Shown here piece after piece: positions 39,551-48,122 of a stretch of DNA of 48,166 nucleotides. How positions within the stretch are numbered: position 1 is the first letter of the stretch; every line of letters starts with the position of its first letter. Under the pieces are notes generated by a model. It had not been told where the DNA came from, did not search any database, and saw only the letters and a program-made list of their open reading frames with translations. This DNA is from Lentilactobacillus rapi DSM 19907 = JCM 15042 (GTDB taxonomy: Bacteria; Bacillota; Bacilli; Lactobacillales; Lactobacillaceae): the NCBI RefSeq assembly GCF_001436255.1, contig NZ_AZEI01000014.1, positions 1-48,166 of the forward strand, in the 5' to 3' direction. Both the position numbers and the translations under genes were made by a program.

Positions 39551-40261
39551 ATGGAACAATTAAGCGCACGAGAAATCATCGATTTTATTGGTAATGCTGA
39601 GAAGAAGACGCCCGTCAAGGTCTATCTCAAGGGATCAATCAAGGACATCAAATTTCCAAAAACGATCAAGGCCTTCGCGGAAAAGCACACGGCTACCTTG
39701 TTTGGTGATTGGAAAGACGTCAAACATTTCTTGAAGAAAAACAAATCAGCAATCGATGACTATGAAATCGAAGCAAATTCCAGAAATTCCGCTGTTCCAT
39801 TATTAGATGTTAAAGATATTAATGCCCGGATTGAACCAGGTGCGATTATCCGGGATCACGTCACTATCGGCAATAACGCTGTTGTGATGATGGGCGCCAT
39901 TATCAATATCGGCGCGGAAATTGGCGATGACAGCATGATCGACATGGGCGTTGTCATGGGTGGCCGAGCTATTGTTGGGAAACATTCGCATATCGGTGCC
40001 GGCGCAGTGCTTGCCGGGGTGGTTGAACCCGCCTCGGCAACACCAGTCCAAATCGACGATAATGTGTTGATTGGCGCTAACGCAGTTGTCATTGAAGGCG
40101 TCCACGTTGGTGAAGGCGCAGTGGTTGCTGCGGGCGCAATTGTAACCAAAGACGTTGCTCCCCGCACAGTCGTTGCCGGTGTCCCTGCCCGTAAAATCAA
40201 AGATGTTGACGATAAGACAACATCTGAAACGGGTTTGGAAGACGATTTAAGAAAGCTGTGA
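39551..40261 (+). CDS. dapH: Tetrahydrodipicolinate N-acetyltransferase
   Basis: Acetylates tetrahydrodipicolinate from acetyl-CoA, opening the N-acetyl branch to diaminopimelate. The 236-residue protein has a small N-terminal domain (1-85) and a left-handed beta-helix of hexapeptide repeats (about 90-205, e.g. [20 protein letters not shown] and [16 protein letters not shown]). Its N-terminus is that of DapH (acetyl) and not the succinyl-type DapD. GAAGGAGA precedes the ATG. The next gene starts 4 bases after its stop. Confidence 0.96.
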   Translation: MEQLSAREIIDFIGNAEKKTPVKVYLKGSIKDIKFPKTIKAFAEKHTATLFGDWKDVKHFLKKNKSAIDDYEIEANSRNSAVPLLDVKDINARIEPGAIIRDHVTIGNNAVVMMGAIINIGAEIGDDSMIDMGVVMGGRAIVGKHSHIGAGAVLAGVVEPASATPVQIDDNVLIGANAVVIEGVHVGEGAVVAAGAIVTKDVAPRTVVAGVPARKIKDVDDKTTSETGLEDDLRKL

Positions 40262-40265
40262 TTAA

Positions 40266-41417
40266 ATGGCTCAACTTACTCAGGAAGCATTAATTGATAT
40301 TCGTCGCCATTTGCATGAACATCCAGAGTTGGCAATGCACGAGTTTACCACTCACGATTACCTGCTGGCGACGATTAAAAAGTTCAATCAACAGTATATC
40401 GAAATTAGAGAAGTTAAATCCTTACCGACTGCTTTGCTGGTTTATGTGAACGGCAGCGATCCTCAGCGGACAATCGGTTATCGAACTGATATCGATGCCC
40501 TGCCGGTGACCGAGGCTACGGGATTACCGTTTGCCTCCAAAAATCCCGGTGTGATGCATGCTTGTGGGCACGACATTCACATGACGGTGGCCCTTGGGGT
40601 TCTTAACTACTTCACGGAACATCAGCCAAAAGACAACATGATCTTCTTTTTCCAACCCGCTGAAGAAAGTGAAAATGGCGGTAAGGTTGCCTATGAATTA
40701 GGCGTATTTGAAGGAAAATGGCGGCCAGACGAATTTTATGGTTTGCATGACAATCCTGATTTACCGGCTGGAGCGATTGGCTGTCGGATGGGAACATTGT
40801 TTGCCGGAACCACTGAAGTGAATGTTGATCTGATCGGTAAAAGTGGGCACGCGGCTTATCCGCAAGATGCTAACGATATGGTGGTTGCGGCAGCCCAGTT
40901 CATTAACCAAGTGCAGACAATTGTTTCCAGAAGCGTTAATCCAATTGAAGGTGGCGTGATCACCTTTGGCAAATTGGACGCCGGCACCATCCGAAATGTG
41001 ATTGCCGGTCAAGCCCGAATCGAAGGAACGATCCGCGGGCTCACCCAGAAGATGATCGAGCACATTGTCGACCGACTGCAGCAAGTTGCTGATGGGGTTG
41101 CCACTAGTTATGGTGCCAAGGTAGATATCCAATTTAATCAAGGTGGCTATTTACCAGTCGAGAATAACGACGAATTAACCAGACGTTTCATAGCATTTGC
41201 TAAACAGGACGCGAAAACAGAGTTCGTTGAAACAGAACCGGCCATGACCGGCGAAGATTTTGGCTATCTGCTTTCGAAGATCCCGGGTACCATGTTTTGG
41301 CTGGGAGTCGATGATGACTCTCAACTGCATTCAGCGACCTTGAACCCGAAGGAGTCGTCAATTCCAAAGGGCGTTGGGTCAATTATCAGATTCTTGAATT
41401 ACAGGATGAATGAGTAA
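40266..41417 (+). CDS. dapL: N-acetyldiaminopimelate deacetylase (M20 family)
   Basis: Removes the acetyl group from N-acetyl-LL-diaminopimelate. The 383-residue M20 amidohydrolase has RRHLHEHPELAMHEF (13-27), the metal site HACGHDIHM (98-106, with C100 and H102) and PAEE (131-134) holding the catalytic Glu. The gene order dapH-dapL fits the acetylase pathway. AAAGCTGTGATTAA precedes the ATG, a weak site, so translation may depend on dapH. Confidence 0.95.
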   Translation: MAQLTQEALIDIRRHLHEHPELAMHEFTTHDYLLATIKKFNQQYIEIREVKSLPTALLVYVNGSDPQRTIGYRTDIDALPVTEATGLPFASKNPGVMHACGHDIHMTVALGVLNYFTEHQPKDNMIFFFQPAEESENGGKVAYELGVFEGKWRPDEFYGLHDNPDLPAGAIGCRMGTLFAGTTEVNVDLIGKSGHAAYPQDANDMVVAAAQFINQVQTIVSRSVNPIEGGVITFGKLDAGTIRNVIAGQARIEGTIRGLTQKMIEHIVDRLQQVADGVATSYGAKVDIQFNQGGYLPVENNDELTRRFIAFAKQDAKTEFVETEPAMTGEDFGYLLSKIPGTMFWLGVDDDSQLHSATLNPKESSIPKGVGSIIRFLNYRMNE

Positions 41418-41457
41418 TCGATGAAGATCACAGTCAATTAAGAAAGTAGGGGTTCTT

Positions 41458-42363
41458 ATGATTAATGCAGATATTATGACAGCAATTATCACGCCATTTG
41501 GGGACGATGGGACAATCAACTTTGATGCCCTCGAACGACTCACCAACCATTGTATTGAAACTGGCAGTAAAGGATTTGTCATTGGTGGCACTACTGGCGA
41601 GACGCCAACTTTGAGCCATGATGAAAAAATCGAACTCTATACCCGATTTGCCAAGATTGTGGATGGTAGAGGAACGATCATCGCTGGAACGGGAAGTAAC
41701 AATACCCGCCAAACGACTGAGTTTACCGCTGAAGTCAGCCAGATCCCCGGTATTGATTACGCTCTGGTAGTTGTGCCATACTATAACAAGCCGAACCAAC
41801 GGGGAATGGTGGCGCATTTTACAACGGTTGCAGCTCAATCTGCTGTTCCGATTATCATGTACAATATTCCTGGCCGAACTGGCGTGACAATGACAACCGA
41901 TACCATCGTGGCCTTGTCCTCGAACCCAAACATTGCAGGTGTTAAGCAGTGTGGGTCAATGGCAGACTTGGAGTACTTGGTTCAAAACGTTGCCCAAGGA
42001 TTTAACGTTTATACGGGCGAAGATGCCCAGGCATTATTCGCTAAAACAGTGGGTGCCAACGGGGTCATTTCCGTTGCCAGTCATATCTATGGTAACGAAA
42101 TGCGTGAAATGTACGATGATTTGGCTGCCGGAAACGTTGACGCAGCGGGCAAACTGATGCGTGACCTTACCCCTAAAATGGCGGCATTGTTCATGTACCC
42201 ATCACCATCTCCAGTTAAGGCTGTGTTAAACGCCAACGGGTATGGCGTCGGTGATTGCCGCTTGCCGATTCTTTCGTTGAACGACGAGGAAGAGGCCAAA
42301 TTGGCAGCTGCCCTTGGGGTTGCCCAATTGTCAGACATTCCGTTTGATAAAGCACGGGTTTAA
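41458..42363 (+). CDS. dapA: 4-hydroxy-tetrahydrodipicolinate synthase
   Basis: Condenses aspartate semialdehyde with pyruvate, the first step committed to lysine. The 301-residue aldolase has the Schiff-base lysine K163 in AGVKQC, Y135 in MYNIPGRTG and the [11 protein letters not shown] loop (43-53). GTAGGGG lies upstream of the ATG. It is the fourth gene of the operon by position in the riboswitch unit. Confidence 0.97.
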   Translation: MINADIMTAIITPFGDDGTINFDALERLTNHCIETGSKGFVIGGTTGETPTLSHDEKIELYTRFAKIVDGRGTIIAGTGSNNTRQTTEFTAEVSQIPGIDYALVVVPYYNKPNQRGMVAHFTTVAAQSAVPIIMYNIPGRTGVTMTTDTIVALSSNPNIAGVKQCGSMADLEYLVQNVAQGFNVYTGEDAQALFAKTVGANGVISVASHIYGNEMREMYDDLAAGNVDAAGKLMRDLTPKMAALFMYPSPSPVKAVLNANGYGVGDCRLPILSLNDEEEAKLAAALGVAQLSDIPFDKARV

Positions 42364-42397
42364 ATTGAAAAATAATGATTAAAAAGGAGTTTTTCCG

Positions 42398-43171
42398 ATG
42401 ATCAAAGTTCTAGTAGCTGGATTTACGGGTTCAATGGGTCAAAAGACGGTTCAAATGGTTAATGATACTGACGATTTTGAGCTGGTTGGCGCCTATAGTC
42501 CCGAAATTGATATGAACCATCTGCAGGGGATGGGCTTGAGTGACAATGTGAAAGTCTTCAGTCAATTAGATGATATTCAAACTGATGCGGATGTCTGGAT
42601 CGACTTTACGGTTCCAGCGGCTGCATTTGAGAATACCAAATTTGCGATTGAACATGGCATTCATCCAGTTGTTGGAACTTCAGGTCTGAGTGAAGACCAA
42701 GTTAAGACGTTACAGAAGCTTGCAGCTGAGAAACAGGTCGGCGGCATGATTGCGCCAAACTTTGGGATTTCTGCAGTGTTGTTGATGAAATTTGCTAAGG
42801 AAGCTGCGAAGTACATGCCGGATGCTGAAATCATTGAAATGCATCACGAAGACAAATTGGATGCCCCATCAGGAACGGCACTCTCCACTGCTCAAATGAT
42901 CAGTGAAGTCCGTGGTGACAAGCCAGCACCAGCATCAGAGGAAACGTTAAAAGGTGTTCGTGGCGGTGACTATCATGGCATCAAGATCCATTCGGTTCGA
43001 CTGCCAGGTTACGTTGCCCATGAGCAAGTGCTTTTCGGCAGCAAAGGCGAGGCCTTAACCATTAGACAGGACTCGTTTGACCGCGGTTCGTTTATGAGCG
43101 GGGTTAAAATCGCGGTTCCATTTGCGGCCAAGGCGACGGAGCTCATTTTCGGATTGGAAAACATTTTATAG
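42398..43171 (+). CDS. dapB: 4-hydroxy-tetrahydrodipicolinate reductase
   Basis: Reduces the DapA product to tetrahydrodipicolinate with NAD(P)H. The 257-residue protein has the Rossmann loop VAGFTGSMGQ (6-15) and the active-site segment MHHEDKLDAPSGTAL. AAAGGAG is 9 bases before the ATG. A 34-base gap separates it from dapA, with no terminator. Confidence 0.97.
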   Translation: MIKVLVAGFTGSMGQKTVQMVNDTDDFELVGAYSPEIDMNHLQGMGLSDNVKVFSQLDDIQTDADVWIDFTVPAAAFENTKFAIEHGIHPVVGTSGLSEDQVKTLQKLAAEKQVGGMIAPNFGISAVLLMKFAKEAAKYMPDAEIIEMHHEDKLDAPSGTALSTAQMISEVRGDKPAPASEETLKGVRGGDYHGIKIHSVRLPGYVAHEQVLFGSKGEALTIRQDSFDRGSFMSGVKIAVPFAAKATELIFGLENIL

Positions 43172-43213
43172 CAACAACAGAGTTAAAATAGATATCAACA
43201 ACGGGAGGATAAA

Positions 43214-44401
43214 ATGCCACAGTTAGATAGCAAAATTTCAGGGATTGTTAACAAGAACGTTGCGTCAGTTGCCCCTTCAGGAATTCGAGAATTTGATCAA
43301 GAGATTTCATCAGTTCCTGGAATCGTGAAATTGACGATTGGTGAACCGGACTTCGACGTGCCGGAACATGCCAAACAAGCCGCGATTGAAAGTATCAAGG
43401 AGAACAAATCACATTATTCAGCCCAAAAGGGAATTATTGAATTGCGCGAAGGTATCAGCAATTATCTTCAAAAACGGACTGGCGTTTATTATGATCCTAA
43501 ATCAGAAGTAATCGTCACGGTTGGGGCAACAGAGGCAATTTACTCAGCCCTAACCACGATTTTGAACCCTGGCGATAAGGTGATTGTGCCAACCCCAGCA
43601 TTTGCATTGTATTTCCCAATTATCAAAGTCGCTGGCGCAGAATTGATTACAATTGATACTTCTGACGATGGTTTTGTCCTAACCCCTGAGAAACTGCAGG
43701 CAGCTCTCGATGAGAATGGCGATCAGGTTAAAGCAATTATTTTAAATTATCCAACTAACCCAACCGGCGTTGAATATTCTGAAGCCCAATTAAAGGCGTT
43801 GGCAGACATTATTTCGCAGCACAAGATGTATGTTTTGGCCGATGAAATCTATTGTGAACTAACTTATGGGGTTGAGCATCACTCAATTGCCAGCATGATT
43901 CCTGAGCAAACGATTTTGATCAACGGCTTGTCCAAGTCCCATGCGATGACCGGATATCGGATCGGTTATTTAGCCGCTCCCAAGGACTTTATTACCAATG
44001 CTTCCAAGATGCATGCATTTGTTGTCACCGCCCCTTCCAATCCCGCTCAATATGCGGCTGCGGAAGCTTTGAAAAATGGCTTGGATGATCCAATTCCAAT
44101 GCGGGCTACTTATGAGAAGCGCCGGGACTACATCGCGGATCGATTGAAGCAAATGGGGATGCAAATTGCCTTTCCTCAAGGCGCATTTTACATCTTTGCC
44201 AAAATTCCTGGTACAATAAACGAAACCTCAGTGGAATTTGCGACAAAATTAGCAAAGGAAGCTAAGGTTGGCGTGACTCCAGGTTCAGCATTTGGCCCCG
44301 GAGGTGAAGGTTGGATTCGGATGTCATATGCAGCCGCTGATGAAGATATCAAGTTGGCAATGGATCGCATGAATCAATATTTGTTAGAATTAGCTGAATA
44401 G
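43214..44401 (+). CDS. patA: Aminotransferase, probably N-acetyl-LL-diaminopimelate aminotransferase
   Basis: A 395-residue fold-type I PLP enzyme with K241 in NGLSKSHAMTGYRIGY, D210 in LADEIYCEL and the NYPTNPTGVEYS motif. Its place between dapB and asd, and the need for an N-acetyl-amino-ketopimelate aminotransferase in the acetylase branch, support that role; related enzymes also act on aromatic amino acids. GGGAGG is 6 bases before the ATG. The stop TAG is shared with the start of family B repeat B10 (TAGGACAGC). Confidence 0.9.
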   Translation: MPQLDSKISGIVNKNVASVAPSGIREFDQEISSVPGIVKLTIGEPDFDVPEHAKQAAIESIKENKSHYSAQKGIIELREGISNYLQKRTGVYYDPKSEVIVTVGATEAIYSALTTILNPGDKVIVPTPAFALYFPIIKVAGAELITIDTSDDGFVLTPEKLQAALDENGDQVKAIILNYPTNPTGVEYSEAQLKALADIISQHKMYVLADEIYCELTYGVEHHSIASMIPEQTILINGLSKSHAMTGYRIGYLAAPKDFITNASKMHAFVVTAPSNPAQYAAAEALKNGLDDPIPMRATYEKRRDYIADRLKQMGMQIAFPQGAFYIFAKIPGTINETSVEFATKLAKEAKVGVTPGSAFGPGGEGWIRMSYAAADEDIKLAMDRMNQYLLELAE

Positions 44402-44517
44402 GACAGCTGCGCAAAGCAGAAAGTTGCGCATAAGCACCTCAAACCAAAATTCCAAGATCGGGAATTTCAGTTTGAGGAGACTTATGCTCCGCTTTCTAAC
44501 CGCTTTGCTCCGCTCAC
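44399..44517 (-). repeat. Family B hairpin repeat, copy B10 (reverse orientation)
   Basis: Helices GCAAAGC/GCTTTGC, AGAAAG/CTTTCT, CATAAG/CTTATG and CCTCAAAC/GTTTGAGG, with tip ATTCCAAGATCGGGAAT. Its TAG start is the patA stop codon. It sits inside the lysine operon. Confidence 0.92.
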
Positions 44518-44522
44518 TATAT

Positions 44523-44641
44523 TAGGACAGCTGCGCCGGGCAGAAACTTGCACATAAGCACCTTCCGCCAAAATTCCAAAAGCGGGAATTTCCGCTGAAG
44601 GAGACTTATGTTCCAGTTTCTAAGCGCCCGGCTCCGCTCAC
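44523..44641 (-). repeat. Family B hairpin repeat, copy B11 (reverse orientation)
   Basis: Helices GCCGGGC/GCCCGGC, AGAAACT/AGTTTCT, CATAAG/CTTATG and CCTTCCGC with a partner GCTGAAGG (one mismatch). The outer helix has several changes on both arms compared with B10, all pairing. It ends 7 bases before the asd ribosome site (AAGGAG). Confidence 0.92.
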
Positions 44642-44661
44642 TACAGAAAAGGAGTTTTATG

Positions 44662-45741
44662 ATGAAAGAGTTTAACGTTGCAATTTTAGGTGCTACTGGT
44701 GCTGTTGGAACTCGGATGATCCAGCAGTTGGAACAATCAACCATTCCGGTGAAGAGTGTTAAGTTACTGGCTTCATCACGTTCCGCAGGTAAGGTGCTTC
44801 AATTTAAAGGTCAAGATGTGACCGTCGAAGAGACCACCCCAGATTCATTCAATGGGATTGATTTGGTGCTGTCTTCAGCAGGTGGCTCAACCTCTAAGAA
44901 GTTCCTGCCAGAAGCTGTTAAACGTGGTGCTGTGTGCGTTGACAACACCAGTGCTTTCCGAATGGAAAAAGAAGTGCCATTGGTCATTCCTGAAGTTAAC
45001 GAAAAAGCTCTATACAATCATCGCGGGATTATCTCAAACCCTAACTGTTCAACTATTCAGATGGTGGTTTGTTTGGAACCCATCTATAAGAAATTTGGCT
45101 TGAAGCAAGTCATCGTTTCAACTTATCAAGCCGTTTCCGGTGCGGGTCAATCTGCCCTTAATGAGTTGATGGAAGAATCTCAACAAGTCTTGAACGGCGA
45201 ACCAACTGATCCAAAGATTTTGCCAACTAAGGGTGATAAAAAGCATTACCAAATGGCCTTTAACCTCTTACCTCAAATTGATGTCTTCGAACAAGATGGC
45301 TATTACACTCACGAAGAGTGGAAGATGATCCATGAAACTAAGAAGATCATGTTGGACGACATGGATGCCAAGGACATTAAGGTAACTGCAACTTGTGTCC
45401 GAGTGCCAATCCGAATTGCTCATGGCGAGACGGTTTACTTTGAAGTTGCCGACAAGAGTGCAACGACTGATCAAATTAAAGACGCTTTGGATGGTGCTGA
45501 TGGCGTTGTCTTACAAGATGACACGGCTCACCAAATTTATCCACAATCCATTAACGCTGAAGGCAAACGGGAAACGTTTGTTGGCCGGGTTCGTCCTGAT
45601 TATGAAAACGAGGGTGCCTTCAATATGTGGGTTGTTTCCGACAACTTGTTAAAAGGTGCTGCGTGGAACGCTGTTCAGATTGCTGAACGATTAGTTGCTG
45701 ATGATCTGGTAAGAGTACCGGATAATCCGTACTTGGGATAG
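44662..45741 (+). CDS. asd: Aspartate-semialdehyde dehydrogenase
   Basis: Reduces aspartyl phosphate to aspartate semialdehyde, the branch point for lysine, threonine and methionine. The 359-residue protein has [13 protein letters not shown] (7-19), the catalytic C129 in [10 protein letters not shown], and the [12 protein letters not shown] region. The ATG at 44662 lies 7 bases after AAGGAG; another ATG directly before it has only 4 bases. It is the last gene of the riboswitch operon, separated from patA by two family B repeats. Its stop TAG joins repeat B15. Confidence 0.97.
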   Translation: MKEFNVAILGATGAVGTRMIQQLEQSTIPVKSVKLLASSRSAGKVLQFKGQDVTVEETTPDSFNGIDLVLSSAGGSTSKKFLPEAVKRGAVCVDNTSAFRMEKEVPLVIPEVNEKALYNHRGIISNPNCSTIQMVVCLEPIYKKFGLKQVIVSTYQAVSGAGQSALNELMEESQQVLNGEPTDPKILPTKGDKKHYQMAFNLLPQIDVFEQDGYYTHEEWKMIHETKKIMLDDMDAKDIKVTATCVRVPIRIAHGETVYFEVADKSATTDQIKDALDGADGVVLQDDTAHQIYPQSINAEGKRETFVGRVRPDYENEGAFNMWVVSDNLLKGAAWNAVQIAERLVADDLVRVPDNPYLG

Positions 45742-45858
45742 TGAGCGACTAGCAACGGGTGATGCGGTGTGTAAGGTCGAAATGATTAAAATCCTGGTCT
45801 TGGATTTAAATCATTTCGACCTTACACGTTAGCATCAGTTGCGTCGGAGCTGTCCTAA
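45741..45858 (+). repeat. Family B-like hairpin repeat, copy B15, at the asd stop codon
   Basis: Keeps the family ends (GTGAGCG and GGAGCTGTCCTAA) and tip (AATCCTGGTCTTGGATT) but has new helices: GCAAC/GTTGC, TGATGC/GCATCA, and a long GTGTAAGGTCGAAATGATT arm with an almost perfect partner. It begins with the G of the asd stop TAG. Confidence 0.85.
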
Positions 45859-45905
45859 TCTACAGAGAAGAGAAACACGATTCACACATAATTCAAAAAT
45901 TAACA

Positions 45906-45942
45906 AAAGGCTGACCATTTTTCGAATTGGTCGGTCTTTTTT
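45906..45942 (+). terminator. Intrinsic terminator of the lysine operon
   Basis: GGCTGACCA pairs with TGGTCGGTC around a short AT loop, followed by TTTTTT. It follows asd and repeat B15 and probably ends the lysA-asd transcript. Confidence 0.8.
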
Positions 45943-46019
45943 ACATAAAAAAGCAAAACCCAAAAATGAATGTTCCGGTCTCGCCAATTGGCGGTCAAAA
46001 TAGTGATTGAATTTTTTAG

Positions 46020-46057
46020 ATACGACATATTTTGGTATCTTACACTATATGTCGTAT
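46020..46057. repeat. Perfect 11-bp inverted repeat next to the antitoxin remnant
   Basis: ATACGACATAT and ATATGTCGTAT flank a 16-base spacer, 31 bases beyond the end of the antitoxin gene. There is no T tract, so it is more likely a protein site or relic than a terminator. Confidence 0.6.
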
Positions 46058-46087
46058 ATGAAAGAAACCATCAGAATAGCAAAATGA

Positions 46088-46322
46088 CTAAACAAAGCCA
46101 ATGATTAACTTTTTGTTGGCCGCATGGGCAATTTTTTCCATGTTTTTCATGGTGATATTACCGTTACCAGTTTCCCAACGCGCAATCGTTGGTTGAGGAA
46201 CCCCGATTCGGTCCGCCAATTGCTGTTGCGTAATCAAATTGTTGGTCGTAGTATGCAATCTGCTTTTCCAAGCCGGGACGTTTCTTCGTAAACTTTTTAA
46301 TTAAATCATCAGTCTGGGTCAT
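46088..46322 (-). pseudogene. Frameshifted HTH antitoxin (XRE/HigA-like)
   Basis: From the ATG at 46322 (AGGAGG 8 bases upstream) the frame encodes 28 residues, MTQTDDLIKKF to AYYDQQ, the normal start of this antitoxin family. The helix-turn-helix and C-terminus (LITQQQLADRIGVPQPTIARW, then ending KKLIIGFV) continue in another frame to a TAG at 46088. The span is 235 bases, not a multiple of three. About 15 residues that normally lie between the two parts also seem missing, so a small deletion probably caused the shift. Confidence 0.85.
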
Positions 46323-46644
46323 GATACTTCCTCCTTCTGTTGCGTGCTTTCTTTAGTTCAGACTGGGGTGTCTTTTGAGATTTTTTGATAAACGTTGTTA
46401 CTATAACATTGTTGTGGTCAACCGTTTTAAAATAAATTGAACGGCTTATCCCATGGCTTAGATGAATTCTAATCTCGTAAAGATTTGATTCAAGCTTTTT
46501 AATCATTTGATAGCTCATAGCAGTTACAATGTCGATCGTTTCAAGCTTCTTGAGTCTAGATAAAATAAGTGAAACATCCTCATTCGAAAGTTTATCTAAA
46601 AACTTCGTGAATTCTTGGTAGTTATAGTATTGGAATTTTAACAG
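46309..46644 (-). CDS. RelE/HigB-like (Gp49 type) toxin without a standard start codon
   Basis: The open frame encodes 111 residues from a CTG at 46644. SNLYEIRIHLSHGISRSIYF and VIVTTFIKKSQKTPQSELKKA are the conserved toxin motifs; such toxins cut mRNA on the ribosome. There is no ATG, GTG or TTG before codon 43 (ATG at 46518), although AAGGAG lies just upstream of the CTG at only 3 bases. Expression of the full toxin is therefore doubtful. It overlaps the antitoxin gene by 14 bases in the usual toxin-first order. Confidence 0.75.
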   Translation of the reverse strand: MLKFQYYNYQEFTKFLDKLSNEDVSLILSRLKKLETIDIVTAMSYQMIKKLESNLYEIRIHLSHGISRSIYFKTVDHNNVIVTTFIKKSQKTPQSELKKARNRRRKYHDPD

Positions 46645-46771
46645 TTTCTCCTTAGCTGCCTTTTATATCATATATGTTATGAAAGGGGTTGTCGATATAT
46701 TTGGTCTCTGGGTGTACCTAATACAATGGGCTCTTTCACACATTTTGATCACCTAATACTATAAATACGAA

Positions 46772-46857
46772 AATAATGCCAAATAGTTTTTTACGAGGCA
46801 TTATTTATAAAAAAGCCACATAAGACAAACTGCCAAGAATATGCAGTTTGTCTTATG
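46772..46857. repeat. Two neighbouring hairpins in the gap before the phosphoesterase gene
   Basis: AATAATGCC/GGCATTATT (46772-46805) is followed by a perfect 15-bp stem CATAAGACAAACTGC with a 9-base loop (46819-46857). On the minus strand the second is followed by a TTTTTT tract, so it would end leftward transcription, yet no minus-strand gene lies to its right within the window. The gap 46645-46972 otherwise shows no gene. Confidence 0.6.
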
Positions 46858-46972
46858 CGGGTCGAGATTGTTACGTAAAAGGATTGCAATGGATGGTGTC
46901 TCTTCTGAAAGATAAAAAAACTTTAAATTGAGATACAATAAAGAAAAGCGGCAATTAAAGGATGGTGGACTT

Positions 46973-47821
46973 ATGCGGATTGGGTTTGTGTCAGACCTCC
47001 ATATCGATTTTAATCGCCAGTATGATTTTTGCGATATCTTGGCCAAACTGGTACAAGATGAACAGCTGGATCGACTGGTTATCATGGGCGATTCTGCTAA
47101 TGGGCGGCAACGTAATTTGAACTTTTATACTCGTTTAACTCAGAAATTACCAATTCCATTTAACACGTTGATTGGTAATCATGATTTATATGTAAGTCAT
47201 CCTCGAAGGCGTCGTGTTGACAGTATTCAACGTGAGTCACGGCAAACATATTTTCAGTTGGACAATTTATCGACCGCTTTAACGCGGCATCCAATTTTGA
47301 CCATTCACTGGGCAATCACCGGGATCAATGGCTGGTATGATTACACTTTTGCCAAGAATTTCAAAGCACAAAGGGGTCCTGAGTATGCGGATAATTTTGT
47401 GGCCAAACACGTCTGGCCGGATCAGATGTATATTAATGGCAATCAAATCGACTATCAACGTGATCGCAACTGGGTCACCCGGCAAATATTCGCCTGGCAG
47501 CACCAAATTAATCAATTGCAGCTCGGTTCCCGGAAACTTTTAGTGGCCAGCCACATGCTCCCAACTAAGCGGCTTGCTCGGCAAATGCCGATTCCGTTTT
47601 ACGATCGGTTTATGTATCAATTAGGGAGTGAAAGATATCGGAAATTATTTGAACAAAACCACGTTAGCATATCAATTAGTGGTCATTCCCATATGCCGAC
47701 CAAAGTTGACTATAATGGTATCCAGTACCGGAACATTTCCCTCGGGTATGACTTCCAGTGGCAAAATGCTGGGGATGCGTTGAGTGAGTTAAAACGATTA
47801 ATGTTTATTTTGGAGGATTAA
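46973..47821 (+). CDS. Calcineurin-like metallophosphoesterase
   Basis: A 282-residue protein with the metallophosphoesterase motifs in order: SDLHIDF (7-13, D8 and H10), GDSANGR (39-45, D40), GNHDLY (68-73, N69 and H70), the ASHMLPTK segment and SGHSHMPT near residue 240. It is probably a cytoplasmic phosphodiesterase; the substrate is unknown. The ATG at 46973 has AAAGGATGGTGG upstream; an upstream in-frame ATG has no ribosome site. GGAGG at its very end serves the next small gene. Confidence 0.9.
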   Translation: MRIGFVSDLHIDFNRQYDFCDILAKLVQDEQLDRLVIMGDSANGRQRNLNFYTRLTQKLPIPFNTLIGNHDLYVSHPRRRRVDSIQRESRQTYFQLDNLSTALTRHPILTIHWAITGINGWYDYTFAKNFKAQRGPEYADNFVAKHVWPDQMYINGNQIDYQRDRNWVTRQIFAWQHQINQLQLGSRKLLVASHMLPTKRLARQMPIPFYDRFMYQLGSERYRKLFEQNHVSISISGHSHMPTKVDYNGIQYRNISLGYDFQWQNAGDALSELKRLMFILED

Positions 47822-47824
47822 GTG

Positions 47825-47908
47825 ATGAAGCAAATTGAGACTTGGTGTTGTGATTTGGCATTCTTTTTGGCCCGGTATTTGCATGTCCACAGAGAGAAGC
47901 ATTATTAG
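47825..47908 (+). CDS. Possible 27-residue protein coupled to the phosphoesterase
   Basis: An ATG 3 bases after the phosphoesterase stop, with a perfect GGAGG 8 bases upstream that lies inside that gene, opens 27 codons. The product (MKQIETWCCDLAFFLARYL... ending EKHY) has one short hydrophobic stretch and a basic, His-rich end. No family recognised. The ribosome site and coupling make translation likely; a function is not shown. Confidence 0.5.
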   Translation: MKQIETWCCDLAFFLARYLHVHREKHY

Positions 47909-47928
47909 ATAGCTAGCTTGAGATATTA

Positions 47929-48122
47929 GAGACTGGGACAAATATTAATTTCCACTCAGTACTTATTCATTTGGATCGCTGTCGCCACTTGGATAAAAGC
48001 GGCGATAAACGGCTGGTCCCGGCCATTTAACGAATAAGACCAACTATTCCTGCATCCAAAAATCAGGAATAATTGGTCTTATTCGTTAAATTCTGGGATC
48101 AAAACGCCTATCCTATAGAAAG
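47929..48122 (-). repeat. Family A hairpin repeat, copy A4 (reverse orientation)
   Basis: Starts GAGACTGGGACA, the reverse complement of the family A right end, and runs through AAACGGCTGGTCCCGG, a stem TTTAACGAATAAGACC... and the flank TTCTGGGATCAAAACGCC. The stem sequence differs from A3 at matched positions on both arms. The single imperfect pair becomes G-U when read in the family's forward direction. The far end has decayed. Nothing else is seen to the window edge. Confidence 0.88.
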
